From Clostridiales bacterium CHKCI006 (lineage in GTDB: Bacteria > Bacillota_I > Bacilli_A > Erysipelotrichales > Coprobacillaceae), in contig FCNA01000099.1 in NCBI GenBank assembly GCA_900018345.1, positions 1 through 49,625 of the forward strand: 49,625 nucleotides of DNA. The letters run 5' to 3'. Every line of letters begins with the position of its first letter. Position 1 is the stretch's first letter. The notes beneath the pieces are model-generated. The model did no database searches and was not told the origin of the DNA. It was given only the letters and a program-made list of their open reading frames with translations. Position numbers and translations under genes: made by a program. This document shows, piece after piece, positions 17,636 through 26,979 of this stretch.

Positions 17636-17664
17636 TTGGCATATTTACAAATTTAAGCTATAAT
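17636..17664 (+). promoter_or_regulatory. promoter of the M18 aminopeptidase gene
   Basis: -35 TTGGCA at 17636-17641, 17-bp spacer, -10 TATAAT at 17659-17664. It starts two bases after the clpP stop codon, so the aminopeptidase can be expressed apart from clpP. Confidence 0.75.
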
Positions 17665-17687
17665 ACCTCTATATGAAAGGGGATTAT

Positions 17688-19067
17688 ATGATGAAAAAAT
17701 CAGCATGGTATAAATACGATGAAAAAGCACTTTCAGACGTATTTCATTTCAACGATGACTACAAGGCCTTCCTTTCTGAATGCAAGACAGAAAGAGAATG
17801 TACATTAAGCGCCGTTGAACTCGCAAAAAAAGCAGGTTACATGGATCTTGAAACATGTATCCAGAACAACACTTCCTTAAAACCTGGCGATAAGGTATAT
17901 GCCAACAACAAGGATAAAAACATTGCCCTGTTCATTATCGGTGAAGAGCCAATTGAAAACGGAATGAACATTCTTGGTGCGCATATCGACTCACCACGTA
18001 TCGATCTCAAACAAGTACCACTTTACGAAGATACAGAAATCTGCCTGTTGGACACACATTACTACGGCGGAATCAAAAAATACCAGTGGGTCGCTTTACC
18101 ATTAGCGATGCATGGGGTTGTCGTTAAGAAAGATGGGACCAAGGTCAATGTAGTCATCGGTGAAGATGACAATGATCCAGTTTTAGGCATCTCTGACTTA
18201 CTGCCTCATTTAGCCCAGACGCAAATGAAGAAGGATGCCGGTTCGATCATCGAAGGGGAAGATCTGAACGTGACATTTGGCAGCATGCCAAGCAAGGATG
18301 AAGAGAAAGAAGCTGTTAAAGCCAATATCAAAAAGCTGCTGAAAGAAAAATATGATATCGAAGAAGAAGACTTTATCTCTGCCGAATTAGAGATCGTCCC
18401 TGCCGGTAAGGCGCGTGATTTCGGTATCGACCGTTCCATGGTCATGGGTTATGGTCATGATGACCGTGTATGCGGCTACACTTCTTTACGTGCAATCTTG
18501 GACACGGACACTGTTAAGAAGACGGCTTGCTGTCTTTTAGTGGACAAAGAAGAAGTCGGCAGCATCGGTGCCACCGGTATGCAGTCTAAATTCTTTGAAA
18601 ACACTGTCGCTGAGCTGATCAATTTGACCGGTGATTATAACGATCTGAAACTGCGTCGTGCCTTAACGAATTCCTATATGCTTTCCAGCGATGTAAGCGC
18701 CGGGTACGATCCAAACTATCCTGCTGTCATGGAAAGAAAAAACAGTGCTTATCTTGGTTATGGCCCTGCGTTCAATAAATATACTGGTGCACGTGGTAAG
18801 AGCGGCTGCAACGATGCCAGCCCTGAATTCATCGCCAGCTTAAGAAAGACCATGGATGATGCGAACATCAGCTGGCAGACGGCTGAACTTGGTCGTGTAG
18901 ATCAGGGTGGCGGAGGAACGATCGCCTACATCTTAGCCAACTACAACATGCAGGTCATTGACTGCGGTGTCCCTGTACACAACATGCATGCTCCTTGGGA
19001 AGTATGTTCAAAAGCAGATATCTATGAAGCTTATAAAGGTTACCTGGCCTTCTTAAAACAGGCTTAA
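17688..19067 (+). CDS. M18-family zinc aminopeptidase
   Basis: 459 residues. The start is either of two adjacent ATGs (17688 or 17691), preceded by AAAGGGG. M18 enzymes are cytoplasmic dodecamers that remove N-terminal, often acidic, residues using two metal ions. Metal-site blocks are visible: GAHIDSPR, VDKEEVGSIGATG (catalytic Glu pair), SSDVSAGYDPNYP, and a C-terminal His in VPVHNMHAPWEVCSKADIYEAYKGY. The length agrees with bacterial M18 proteins of about 450-470. It has its own promoter and terminator. Confidence 0.93.
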   Translation: MMKKSAWYKYDEKALSDVFHFNDDYKAFLSECKTERECTLSAVELAKKAGYMDLETCIQNNTSLKPGDKVYANNKDKNIALFIIGEEPIENGMNILGAHIDSPRIDLKQVPLYEDTEICLLDTHYYGGIKKYQWVALPLAMHGVVVKKDGTKVNVVIGEDDNDPVLGISDLLPHLAQTQMKKDAGSIIEGEDLNVTFGSMPSKDEEKEAVKANIKKLLKEKYDIEEEDFISAELEIVPAGKARDFGIDRSMVMGYGHDDRVCGYTSLRAILDTDTVKKTACCLLVDKEEVGSIGATGMQSKFFENTVAELINLTGDYNDLKLRRALTNSYMLSSDVSAGYDPNYPAVMERKNSAYLGYGPAFNKYTGARGKSGCNDASPEFIASLRKTMDDANISWQTAELGRVDQGGGGTIAYILANYNMQVIDCGVPVHNMHAPWEVCSKADIYEAYKGYLAFLKQA

Positions 19068-19070
19068 TAA

Positions 19071-19102
19071 AAAGCTGTCAACTTCGTGTTGACGGCTTTT
19101 TT
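19071..19102 (+). terminator. terminator after the M18 aminopeptidase
   Basis: AAAGCTGTCAAC (19071-19082), loop TTCGT, GTTGACGGCTTTT from 19088, then T residues to 19102, with one U-G wobble. It also lies just downstream of the minus-strand alarmone gene ending at 19107 and may serve both. Confidence 0.85.
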
Positions 19103-19106
19103 ATAC

Positions 19107-19769
19107 TTAAAGGCTTTCTTTTTTCTGCCAGGCTAAGTTAATATTCGTATAAATATCCTGCATCTCCTGATCGATCTCAGCTAATTTATCCGCAGCGACC
19201 TTCAGCCGCTCCATATACAGGTCGTGATCATCATGCTCGGCCTTGTACCGCAGATTATGCTCCAGGCTTGCCCACATATCCATGGCAATGGTCCGAACCT
19301 GAATCTCCACCGGAATCATGACCTTGCCAAACTGACAGAAGACCGGAACCTCGATGATCATATGATAGCTGCGATACCCGGTAGGCTTAGGATGACTGAT
19401 GTAATCTGAATAACGGATCAGCGTAATATCCTCCTGCTTTAAAAGCAGCGCACTGATATAGGTCACATCTTCCACATACTTACAGATGACGCGTAAACCG
19501 GCAATATCCTGCAGTTTCTCTACCCCGGCCATACTGACCTCCATGCCTCGCCGATAGAGCTTTTCGATGATGCTCTGAGGGGTCTTGATGCGAGACTGGA
19601 CACGGTGGATCGGGGTATGCCCGTAAAGACAATGCATTTCGTCATCCAGTGCATTCAGCTTGGCCCGCACCAGATCTACCGCAGCGCGATAGGGCTGCAT
19701 TAATATCTGACAATGCTTCTCATCAATGAAGATGCGTTCATAATCCGCCTTCAGTCGTTGTTCATCCAT
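19107..19769 (-). CDS. small alarmone synthetase, YwaC/RelP-like
   Basis: 220 residues from the ATG at 19769 (AGGGA about ten bases upstream; a GTG at 19778 is too close). It carries only a RelA/SpoT synthetase domain, which transfers pyrophosphate from ATP to GDP or GTP to make (p)ppGpp, and lacks hydrolase, TGS and ACT domains. Visible blocks are GHTPIHRVQSRIKTPQSIIEK (start of the GTP site), DIAGLRVICKYVEDV, KPTGYRSYHMIIEVPV and VEIQVRTIAMDMWASLEHNLRYK. The YGHTPI and SHPKPTGYRS versions fit RelP (YwaC) better than RelQ (YjbM). It overlaps the upstream CapA-like gene by 8 bp, so it is translationally coupled to it. Confidence 0.9.
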   Translation of the reverse strand: MDEQRLKADYERIFIDEKHCQILMQPYRAAVDLVRAKLNALDDEMHCLYGHTPIHRVQSRIKTPQSIIEKLYRRGMEVSMAGVEKLQDIAGLRVICKYVEDVTYISALLLKQEDITLIRYSDYISHPKPTGYRSYHMIIEVPVFCQFGKVMIPVEIQVRTIAMDMWASLEHNLRYKAEHDDHDLYMERLKVAADKLAEIDQEMQDIYTNINLAWQKKESL

Positions 19770-21003
19770 CCTGCGCACTTCCCTTCATATTTAATGTCAC
19801 TACACCATTGTCCATGACATCCAAAATCAGGTCCTGAATGGCTGCAAGCTCAAATTGTGATGGACTATATGGCTGACGGGCATGCTGGCTGGCAAGCGTT
19901 TCATTATAAAGGGCAATCGGATAAAGATGATAATCGGTATGCTCAGCGGTAAAGTGATTGACCAGCGGTGTGTAGGTAATATCCTCCATCGAGATCCCAT
20001 TCTCTTCTTTTGTGATCGTCATCCCCAGGATACCGCTTAAACTGTAGGCATCCCCTGACGCTTCTCCTGCATCGACATCGGCATCTGAACTAATAAAATT
20101 GCCCAGTGAGTAGGCCACAAAAGTCCGATGTCCTGACTCAGGATCTTCGATCCATTCACAAGGCTGCATGACATGGGGATGTGTCCCAATGATCATATCA
20201 ACACCGAGTTCATTGAGATAGGCGGCCATCTCGCGCTGTGAATCCGCCACCTCGAAGCTGCCTTCCACACCCCAGTGACAGGAAACAACCAGCACGTCAC
20301 ACAAAGGACGCAGGGCTTCTACTTCCTGCTTGATGATCGCACGATGTTCCTCATCAAAAGTGCGGGTAGCTAGCGCCTGACTGTACCCTACCTTATACAT
20401 TTCATCTTCTTCCAGCCATTTCTTGTTCGTGAACGTCGTATAAGCTAAAAAGCCAAAACGAATGCCGTTCTTCTCTAGAATGCGCGGTGTTTGCCGATCC
20501 TCGGGTGTCGCATAAGTTCCGCTGGTAATCAGTCCCTCCTGCGCCTGCCAGTAAGCTAAGCTATGGTCCAGCCCGGACTGACCCATATCCAGGCAATGGT
20601 TATTCGCAAGCGAAACCATATTAAAGCCAAGATCCACCAGCTGATCTGCCACGCGGGTCGGTGTGTTGAAGACATAATTATCCTTCTTCACGCCCTGGTC
20701 ATCGCCACCGATGATCGTTTCCTGATTCATCAGCATCACATCTCCCGTTAAATACGGCAAGGCATCCGTAAAATAATCCTGAAAATCATAATCGCTGCCT
20801 AAATAATCATAGATGCCCTCTTCCATTAAAATATCCCCCACTGCCCGAAAAGTGACCTGGTTGGATGTTGGTGGAGAAACAACAGCAGTTTCTTCTGGCT
20901 GGGTCGGTGAAAAAAAGTGTCCCAAAACACCTAAGCTAGTGCCGATCACCAGACCGATGACCACACAAATAAGGATTTGCCCTATCTCTTTATGTCTACG
21001 CAT
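19762..21003 (-). CDS. CapA-family (PGA_cap) metallophosphoesterase-like protein
   Basis: 413 residues from the ATG at 21003 (CAGGG six bases upstream; an ATG at 21009 is also possible). An N-terminal membrane anchor (IGQILICVVIGLVIGTSLGVLG) places the domain outside the cell. The calcineurin-like fold of the poly-gamma-glutamate CapA family follows: VGDILM, NQETIIGG, SLANNHCLDMG, SCHWGVE, IGTHPHVMQPCEW, SLGNF. Some members take part in polymer capsule synthesis, but no capBCE genes are present here, so the role is unknown. Its start overlaps the SpoU gene and its end overlaps the alarmone gene, making a three-gene operon. Confidence 0.88.
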   Translation of the reverse strand: MRRHKEIGQILICVVIGLVIGTSLGVLGHFFSPTQPEETAVVSPPTSNQVTFRAVGDILMEEGIYDYLGSDYDFQDYFTDALPYLTGDVMLMNQETIIGGDDQGVKKDNYVFNTPTRVADQLVDLGFNMVSLANNHCLDMGQSGLDHSLAYWQAQEGLITSGTYATPEDRQTPRILEKNGIRFGFLAYTTFTNKKWLEEDEMYKVGYSQALATRTFDEEHRAIIKQEVEALRPLCDVLVVSCHWGVEGSFEVADSQREMAAYLNELGVDMIIGTHPHVMQPCEWIEDPESGHRTFVAYSLGNFISSDADVDAGEASGDAYSLSGILGMTITKEENGISMEDITYTPLVNHFTAEHTDYHLYPIALYNETLASQHARQPYSPSQFELAAIQDLILDVMDNGVVTLNMKGSAQDG

Positions 21004-21724
21004 CGTCATCCCTGCCCATCGTTTCCCGGGTGGCTTCATAAAGGGTAATCCCTAATGCCATCGACAGATTCAGCGAATCAATCTTGTCGGTATGATGAAT
21101 GAGCACACTTTGCCCATATTGTAGAAATTCATCCGGCAGACCGCTGGACTCATTTCCAAAAACAAGCGCATATGGCTTTTCGAAACGCGTTTTCGCTAAA
21201 TTGGTTGCCCCCTTGAGCATCAGACAATAGACCTTGCGGGGATATTGTTGGAGGTAGGTCTCAAAGTCATCAAAATAAGCAAAACGCAGATGAAAAATAG
21301 ATCCCATCGAAGCACGGATGACTTTAGGATCATAGGCATCGACACCGGGACGGATGATTGCCAGATCCTCCATACCAAAACCGACCATGGTACGCATGAT
21401 CGTCCCTAAATTGCCCATATCACCCGGATTGACCAGAACCACATGATTTTTCCCAGGCATCAACTGACAAGGGTACTTGCGAAAGACTCCAATCGCATAA
21501 CAGTTTTCCTTATGACTCAGTTTCTCAGTCTGACGGTCATTGATTTCATAAGGGATGTGACTAGCTTCACAAATCGCAAGAATCTTCTGCACGCCCTGGT
21601 TCTTCATCCCCTTGGAATGTAAGATGACACGCGTACAGTCTTCGAGATGATGATTCAATAATTCCAGGGTCACAAAGACCCCTGCTGTATAGGACTCTAA
21701 ATGATCTTTTTTATATGCTTTCAT
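20996..21724 (-). CDS. SpoU/TrmH-family RNA 2'-O-methyltransferase
   Basis: 242 residues from the ATG at 21724 (GAGAGG upstream), which gives the natural start MKAYKKDHLESYTAG. The C-terminal SPOUT domain has all three motifs: NPGDMGNLGTIMRT, ALVFGNESSGLP and DSLNLSMALGITLYEATRE, the trefoil knot that binds S-adenosylmethionine. The N-terminal domain resembles the substrate-binding part of TrmH-type rRNA ribose methylases. The target RNA cannot be told. It is the first gene of an operon with the CapA-like and alarmone genes, under the promoter at 21744-21772. Confidence 0.9.
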   Translation of the reverse strand: MKAYKKDHLESYTAGVFVTLELLNHHLEDCTRVILHSKGMKNQGVQKILAICEASHIPYEINDRQTEKLSHKENCYAIGVFRKYPCQLMPGKNHVVLVNPGDMGNLGTIMRTMVGFGMEDLAIIRPGVDAYDPKVIRASMGSIFHLRFAYFDDFETYLQQYPRKVYCLMLKGATNLAKTRFEKPYALVFGNESSGLPDEFLQYGQSVLIHHTDKIDSLNLSMALGITLYEATRETMGRDDDA

Positions 21725-21743
21725 AATATCAACCTCTCCCACA

Positions 21744-21772
21744 ATTATAACAAGCTTCCTGTCTTTTGTCAC
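21744..21772 (-). promoter_or_regulatory. promoter of the SpoU-CapA-alarmone operon
   Basis: Minus strand: -35 GTGACA (21772-21767), 17-bp spacer, -10 TATAAT (21749-21744), 20 bases before the SpoU start. Confidence 0.75.
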
Positions 21773-21848
21773 GATGGATATCATATTGGTAGACAAAAGG
21801 TATCAAAAAATGCTATCTTAATAAAAGATTATTTAAAGGAGGCCCAGC

Positions 21849-23126
21849 ATGAAAAGAATCGCTTTGTTCATTGTCACCCTCTGTCTTGTTTTTTTCCTTT
21901 TACCCGGATATGCAAAGGCAGACGAATCATTTCCGACCCTGAATAGTACCAGTGTAGTACTCATGGATGCCAAAACACGTCGAGTCCTTTATGAAATAAA
22001 CCCCAATGAAAAACGTTATCCGGCCAGCACGACAAAGATCATGACCATGCTTTTAGCGGTAGAAAACGGCAATCTGGATGACACCCTAACGCTCTCTCAT
22101 GAGGCGATCTTCTCCATTGAAAGAGACAGCAGTCACATTGCATTGGATGAAAATGAGATCATTTCCCTGCGCAGTGCAGTGGAGGCTTGCTCAATGGCTT
22201 CAGCCAACGATGCTGCCAATGGCATTGCTGAGTTTATCGGCGGCAGTTTTTCTGGCTTTGCCGATATGATGAATGCCCGAGCTGCCGAACTTGGCTGTAC
22301 CAATACACACTTTGTCAATGCGCATGGTCTCTACGATCCTGATCATTATACGACTGCTTATGATATGGCCCTGATCATGGCTGCGGCGGCAGCCAACCCC
22401 ACTTATCTGGAACTGACGACCATTACCAGTGATACCATTGCCCCAACCAATATTCAACCTGAAACACGTCCATTAAATACCAATAACCGCCTGTTGATTG
22501 CCAGCAGTCCTTATTATATCGAAGAAGTCGTCACATCTAAATCCGGCTATACCGACGAATCCAAGCATTCGCTGGTAAGCTATGCCAAAAAAGGCGATGT
22601 GGAGCTGATTGTTTCGATCATCGGTTCAGAAACAGCGGCGGATTGCTATAACGATACGCGCAGCCTGTTGGACTATGCATTCGCGAATTATCAGCTGTCG
22701 CCTAACAGTGATGAACTGGTTGAACTGCCAAGTCTGCCGGTCGCTTTTTATCTTCATGCCGATAACCCAAATGAGCTCGCGCTTGAGTCGCCTTTTTCCC
22801 AATTCGTTATTCCAAATGACCAGCAAGAGGCATTATCTGTCAGCTATGAACTTCCCGATACGCTGTCTCAATCGAAAAAAAGTGGATCTGTCGTCGGCAC
22901 CGCAACGCTTTATCTCGGTGATGAGGTCTTAGAAACCCGCAATATCATACTGACTGAAAATGTCAGCAGTAAATTCAGTCTTTTTATCAACTTCATCTTT
23001 ACGACGCTTAAGTGGATCATCATCCTGTTAGTGAGTGCGATCATTGCCTTAATTGTCGCTAAAAAAATATACATCCACCATCGTCGTAAAAAAAGAAGAC
23101 AACAAAGGAGGCATCAATCTCGATGA
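21849..23126 (+). CDS. D-alanyl-D-alanine carboxypeptidase (S11 family, DacF-like)
   Basis: 425 residues. A signal peptide (KRIALFIVTLCLVFFLLPGYAKA) is followed by a penicillin-binding transpeptidase-type domain that trims the terminal D-Ala from peptidoglycan stem peptides. Catalytic motifs: SxxK as PASTTK (Ser60, Lys63), SxN as SAN (118-120), and KSG (231-233) in place of the usual KTG. A C-terminal membrane helix (WIIILLVSAIIALIVAKKIYI) and a very basic tail (HHRRKKRRQQRRHQSR) replace the usual amphipathic anchor. AAAGGAGG precedes the ATG. It overlaps the next gene by 4 bp (ATGA). Confidence 0.93.
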   Translation: MKRIALFIVTLCLVFFLLPGYAKADESFPTLNSTSVVLMDAKTRRVLYEINPNEKRYPASTTKIMTMLLAVENGNLDDTLTLSHEAIFSIERDSSHIALDENEIISLRSAVEACSMASANDAANGIAEFIGGSFSGFADMMNARAAELGCTNTHFVNAHGLYDPDHYTTAYDMALIMAAAAANPTYLELTTITSDTIAPTNIQPETRPLNTNNRLLIASSPYYIEEVVTSKSGYTDESKHSLVSYAKKGDVELIVSIIGSETAADCYNDTRSLLDYAFANYQLSPNSDELVELPSLPVAFYLHADNPNELALESPFSQFVIPNDQQEALSVSYELPDTLSQSKKSGSVVGTATLYLGDEVLETRNIILTENVSSKFSLFINFIFTTLKWIIILLVSAIIALIVAKKIYIHHRRKKRRQQRRHQSR

Positions 23127-23785
23127 ACTACACCCATTTGCTGTTTGATGTGGATGATACGCTGCTTGACTTTCAGACCAGCCAAACCAAGAGTCTTTTG
23201 ACCTTGTTTAAAGAAACCCATTTTCCCGCTTCCGCTTTGGATACCTACCGTGATATTTCCGAAAACCTATGGCGTCAGATCGAACGCCAGGAAATCACTC
23301 TTGAAAAGCTCAAGCTGACCCGCTTCTCCAGATTATGCGAAGCCTACGAACGCGAAGTGGATCAAGGAATGGAAAGGCGCTACGAACAGCTCTTAGCTAC
23401 GCATGGGGATCTCATCCCTGATGCACTTGAAGTCATTCAACATCTGTCCACAACCTATCACTTGAGTTTGATTACCAATGGGATGCCCGAAATCACCCTG
23501 CCACGCTTAAAACAAAGTGGTATAAATACCTATTTTCAACACATCTTCATCTCTGAAACCATGGGTGTCCAAAAACCTGATCCTGCCTTTTTTGAGATCG
23601 TACTGGAAACACTGCAAACTGAACGCGAAGATTGTCTTATCATCGGTGATTCATTGACCAGTGATATCGCCGGCGGGCTGGCCAGTCATATCGATACCTG
23701 TCTAGTCAAAAAGACCAGTAAACGCTTTTCACAACCAACTTATCAAGTTACCTGCTTAAAAGATCTGCTCACTTTACTCCAGTAA
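23123..23785 (+). CDS. HAD phosphatase, YjjG-like nucleotidase
   Basis: 220 residues. HAD motif I FDVDDTLLDF has the nucleophile Asp9 and acid Asp11. Motif II is LITNG, motif III the Lys in QKPDP, and motif IV IIGDSLTSDIAGG. The helical cap between residues about 15 and 100 is that of the YjjG group, which dephosphorylates non-canonical pyrimidine nucleotides and UMP/dTMP. Start and stop overlap with the D,D-carboxypeptidase gene indicates coupled translation, though no functional link is obvious. A bidirectional terminator follows. Confidence 0.88.
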   Translation: MNYTHLLFDVDDTLLDFQTSQTKSLLTLFKETHFPASALDTYRDISENLWRQIERQEITLEKLKLTRFSRLCEAYEREVDQGMERRYEQLLATHGDLIPDALEVIQHLSTTYHLSLITNGMPEITLPRLKQSGINTYFQHIFISETMGVQKPDPAFFEIVLETLQTEREDCLIIGDSLTSDIAGGLASHIDTCLVKKTSKRFSQPTYQVTCLKDLLTLLQ

Positions 23786-23810
23786 AAAACACGGAAATTC
23801 CGTGTTTTTT
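23784..23810. terminator. bidirectional terminator
   Basis: TAAAAAACACGGAA followed by its mirror TTCCGTGTTTTTT (to 23810), flanked by A and T tracts, between convergent genes ending at 23785 and 23822. The first base is part of the upstream stop codon. Confidence 0.85.
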
Positions 23811-23821
23811 ACTTTCCCGAG

Positions 23822-24355
23822 TTAAAGCAGATCCTTAATGCATCGAAAGATCCATTCTACCAGCTGCGCATAATGTCCCTCGACTTTTCTCTGTATTTCC
23901 AAGGCTGAAAAATATGCCAGATCAGCCGTATCAGGGCTCACATCTCCCTTTCTTAGCGCTGCCGATAAATCCTCCTCATCTAATAAGATGTTGTCATCCT
24001 TTGTAAACACAACATCTAAATACAGATCGTCAAAGCCTGGAATCCCATCTTCATTCAATTCGTTTTTCACAACGATGTCAAAATAACATTGAACAATTTC
24101 ATCATTTTCGTCCATCATCACCGTGAGTGAATAGTGGTCTTCATCTGGGAAAAGCATGAACCAGCGATAATGATCATCAGCTATTTTCAATTTTTTTCTA
24201 TGCATCAGTACATACAAAGGTTTCTTAACCTTGATGATATCTAGTCTGGTAACATAACCGTGAAAATCATCCATGTCCACACGCGTACAGGTATATTTCT
24301 TTTCCAGGACTCTGCTCCAAGACGGGCGATTTGCAAGTTTATGCTTCAAAGTCAT
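23822..24355 (-). CDS. DUF402-family protein
   Basis: 177 residues. The N-terminal RPSWSRVLEKKYTC and KVKKPLYVLMHRKKLKIAD segments, followed by YRWFMLFPDEDHYSLTVMMDE and the YFDIVVKNELNEDGIPGFDDLYLDVVF block, match the DUF402/FomD-like fold. Characterised members are nucleoside di/triphosphatases or phosphonate-nucleotide hydrolases that use the conserved acidic residues to bind two metals (Asp residues in FDI, DLYLDVV and DEEDL are present). The substrate here is unknown. It is a single gene with a shared terminator. Confidence 0.78.
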   Translation of the reverse strand: MTLKHKLANRPSWSRVLEKKYTCTRVDMDDFHGYVTRLDIIKVKKPLYVLMHRKKLKIADDHYRWFMLFPDEDHYSLTVMMDENDEIVQCYFDIVVKNELNEDGIPGFDDLYLDVVFTKDDNILLDEEDLSAALRKGDVSPDTADLAYFSALEIQRKVEGHYAQLVEWIFRCIKDLL

Positions 24356-24563
24356 GCAATAATCGCCTCCATCTGCCTATATACATTGTAAGCGTTTTTT
24401 CTATCGTTGACAATAGTTTTTCATAAATAAAAAACAGACAAGACCTTTTCATCCTGTCCAATGCTATGCTTTCTTTTTTTTGGTTATATTTTTTGTCATT
24501 TAGAAATCAGCGGCATCGTGCTATATCCCTTTGTGACATGCTTTATTCTTACCAATGCATATC

Positions 24564-24606
24564 AAAAAAAGCGAAGAGGACGTCATACGCCGATCTTCGC
24601 TTTTTT
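24564..24606 (-). terminator. terminator of the fatty-acid operon
   Basis: In the minus-strand transcript AAAAAAGCGAAGA / TCTTCGCTTTTTT arms (24606-24594 and 24576-24564) enclose a 17-nt loop and end in a T run. It lies 26 bases after the birA stop codon. Confidence 0.85.
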
Positions 24607-24631
24607 CTAAAACGGTATACCGATTGCTCAT

Positions 24632-25300
24632 TTAATGAGAGGATAATTCATGAACAAAAAGCACGTGCTCTTGGCCATTTTGCTTATAATGGATCTGTCC
24701 TTTGGCATCGATGGAAAGAATCTGCATGCGTCCAAAGCGACTGGTCGTCATTTCTTTTCCATTTAAATAACCATAACGATTGATAGCGGCATAGAGTTGG
24801 TCCAACTGACTGAATAGTGGCCAGTAATTCTCCATTAAAATCGTTAATTGTGCGGCAATCACCTGCGGCTCAAGGCTTCCAACAAGTACCTCATTAAGCG
24901 CAATACTTGTTGAAAGCGGAGCGCTGGTCAAATTAAGACCAATGCCTACGACTGCCCCATCCGCATTCGTTTCAACCAGGATCCCGGCTAATTTACGGTC
25001 ATTCACATAGATATCATTCGGATACTTGATCAATGCCGGAACGCCTCTGTCTCTTAACCACATCGTCAGCACATAACCAGCGTAGCTGGACAGGTGGATC
25101 AGTCTATCATAAGACAGATTTTTTTTGATGATGAAGCTCGCTAATAAGCTGGAATTCTTTGCTGCCTGCCAGCGATGACCATGACGGCCACGACCGGCGG
25201 ACTGCACGCTGGCCAGGATGACATCCCCATCTTTCAGCGTCCGAAGATGATCCAAGGCATATTGATTGGTTGAATCCAGCTTTTCAAAGGCATAGATCAC
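24632..25300 (-). CDS. birA: biotin-[acetyl-CoA carboxylase] ligase
   Basis: 222 residues. Seen are the biotinyl-AMP motif SAGRGRHGHRW (35-44), KYPNDIYVNDRKLAGILVE with the catalytic lysine, and GIGLNL. It lacks the N-terminal winged-helix DNA-binding domain of bifunctional BirA, so it is a monofunctional ligase. It attaches biotin to the AccB lysine encoded in the same operon. It is the last gene, one base after the fabZ stop codon. Placement inside the fatty-acid operon couples ligase supply to AccB production. Confidence 0.93.
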   Translation of the reverse strand: MIYAFEKLDSTNQYALDHLRTLKDGDVILASVQSAGRGRHGHRWQAAKNSSLLASFIIKKNLSYDRLIHLSSYAGYVLTMWLRDRGVPALIKYPNDIYVNDRKLAGILVETNADGAVVGIGLNLTSAPLSTSIALNEVLVGSLEPQVIAAQLTILMENYWPLFSQLDQLYAAINRYGYLNGKEMTTSRFGRMQILSIDAKGQIHYKQNGQEHVLFVHELSSH

Positions 25301-25301
25301 C

Positions 25302-25727
25302 TTATTGAACCGCGAAGGTTAATTCAGCCTGGCAAACTAGTTTACCATCAACATAAGCCTTCGCATTTCCTACACCAATAGGGCCTTTTTGACGGATCAG
25401 TTCCACCCGCATCTCTAAAACATCCCCAGGTACGACCTGACGTTTAAAACGTGCCTTATCAATACCAGCAAATAAAGCTAATTTACCTTTAAATTCTTCT
25501 TTGGTCAGAATAGCGATTGCACCAACCTGAGCCATGGCCTCAACAATCAGCACACCGGGCAAAACATGATACTGTGGAAAATGCCCGCAGAACTGCATTT
25601 CATTCACGCTCACGCATTTACGCCCCTCGGCAAACTGACCTGGTTCATAATCCGTAATGCGATCGACTAATTGAAAAGGATAACGATGAGGCAGGATTTC
25701 TTGAATTTGATTACTATTTAATTCCAT
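25302..25727 (-). CDS. fabZ: (3R)-hydroxyacyl-ACP dehydratase
   Basis: 141 residues of a hotdog-fold dehydratase that removes water from 3-hydroxyacyl-ACP in each elongation round. The active site is seen in [20 protein letters not shown] with His49 and Glu63. [13 protein letters not shown] at the N-terminus is typical. No FabM or FabA isomerase gene is in the window, so the route to unsaturated fatty acids is not encoded here. It starts 3 bases after fabF. Confidence 0.97.
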   Translation of the reverse strand: MELNSNQIQEILPHRYPFQLVDRITDYEPGQFAEGRKCVSVNEMQFCGHFPQYHVLPGVLIVEAMAQVGAIAILTKEEFKGKLALFAGIDKARFKRQVVPGDVLEMRVELIRQKGPIGVGNAKAYVDGKLVCQAELTFAVQ

Positions 25728-25730
25728 TGT

Positions 25731-26969
25731 TTATGCTCCTTTGTATTTTTTGAAGATGATGGCTGCATTGTGTCCACCAAAGCCCAAAGAGTTGGAGAGA
25801 GCGTATTCGATTTCCTGATGACGGGCTTCATTTGGAACAATATCCAGATCACATTCAGGATCTGCTTCACGATAGTTAATGGTTGCTGGGATGATGCCTT
25901 CTTCCAGTGCTTTGACACAAGCCACCGCTTCGACACCACCGGTTGCACCTAACATATGTCCTGTCATGGCCTTTGTTGAGCTGACCGCTAAATGATAAGC
26001 ATGTTCACCAAAAGTCGTCTTGATTGCCATTGTTTCAAATTTATCATTCATAGGGGTAGAAGTGCCATGCGCATTGATATAATCGATCGCTTCTGGCGCA
26101 ATCTTTGCATCGTCTAAAGCCTGCTTCATACAGCGAGCGCCACCTTCACCCTCAGGTGCAGGTGCCGTAATATGGTAAGCATCACAAGTAGCCCCATAAC
26201 CAACCATTTCAGCATAAATATGGGCACCACGTGCTTTGGCATGTTCGTATTCTTCTAAAACAAGCAGACCGGCCCCTTCACCCATTACAAATCCGGAACG
26301 CTCCTTATCAAATGGAATGGATGCCCGGTTTGGATCTGTACCTTCATGCAACGCTTTCATGCTGGCAAAGCCACCAATCGCCATTGGTGTAATCGCTGCT
26401 TCTGATCCACCGGCAATCATTACATCCTGATAGCCATCACGAATCTGTCTGAAGGCATCACCGATGGCATTGGTTCCTCCAGCACAAGCTGTAACTACAC
26501 AAGTGACCATCCCTTTCGCCCCTAAATCGATAGCCACATGCCCTGCGGCCAGGTTAGAGATGACCATTGGAATAAAGAATGGAGAAATACGATCATACCC
26601 CTTGGTCAGTGCTTTTTTGATTTCGCTTTCAATCGTACCGATTCCTCCGATACCGCTTGATAAGATGACACCAAAACGTTCAGGATCCACTTTACCTTCT
26701 AAATCGGCATCTTTGAAAGCTTCTCTGGCACAAACAACGGCAAATTGCGTATAGCGGTCCATTTTTTTAGCTTCTTTGCGTCCAATCAATGCATTGGCAT
26801 CAAATTGATCGACTTCAGCAGCTAAGGAAACCTTTGTTTTCGTATGATCAAAGCCGGTAATCTCATGAATACCACAAACGCCTTTTTTCATATTGTCCCA
26901 GTTTTCCTGGGTATTCAGACCTAAAGCTGAAATTGTACCTAAACCGGTTACTACAACTCTTCTTGACAT
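25731..26969 (-). CDS. fabF: 3-oxoacyl-ACP synthase II
   Basis: 412 residues from the ATG at 26969 (AAGGAGG six bases upstream). A thiolase-fold condensing enzyme that elongates acyl-ACP with malonyl-ACP. The Cys-His-His triad is visible: Cys162 in [12 protein letters not shown], His in [11 protein letters not shown] and His in [14 protein letters not shown]. It follows fabG by 10 bases. Length and motifs are normal for FabF, the only elongation condensing enzyme in the operon. Confidence 0.97.
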   Translation of the reverse strand: MSRRVVVTGLGTISALGLNTQENWDNMKKGVCGIHEITGFDHTKTKVSLAAEVDQFDANALIGRKEAKKMDRYTQFAVVCAREAFKDADLEGKVDPERFGVILSSGIGGIGTIESEIKKALTKGYDRISPFFIPMVISNLAAGHVAIDLGAKGMVTCVVTACAGGTNAIGDAFRQIRDGYQDVMIAGGSEAAITPMAIGGFASMKALHEGTDPNRASIPFDKERSGFVMGEGAGLLVLEEYEHAKARGAHIYAEMVGYGATCDAYHITAPAPEGEGGARCMKQALDDAKIAPEAIDYINAHGTSTPMNDKFETMAIKTTFGEHAYHLAVSSTKAMTGHMLGATGGVEAVACVKALEEGIIPATINYREADPECDLDIVPNEARHQEIEYALSNSLGFGGHNAAIIFKKYKGA

Positions 26970-26979
26970 ATGCTCCTCC

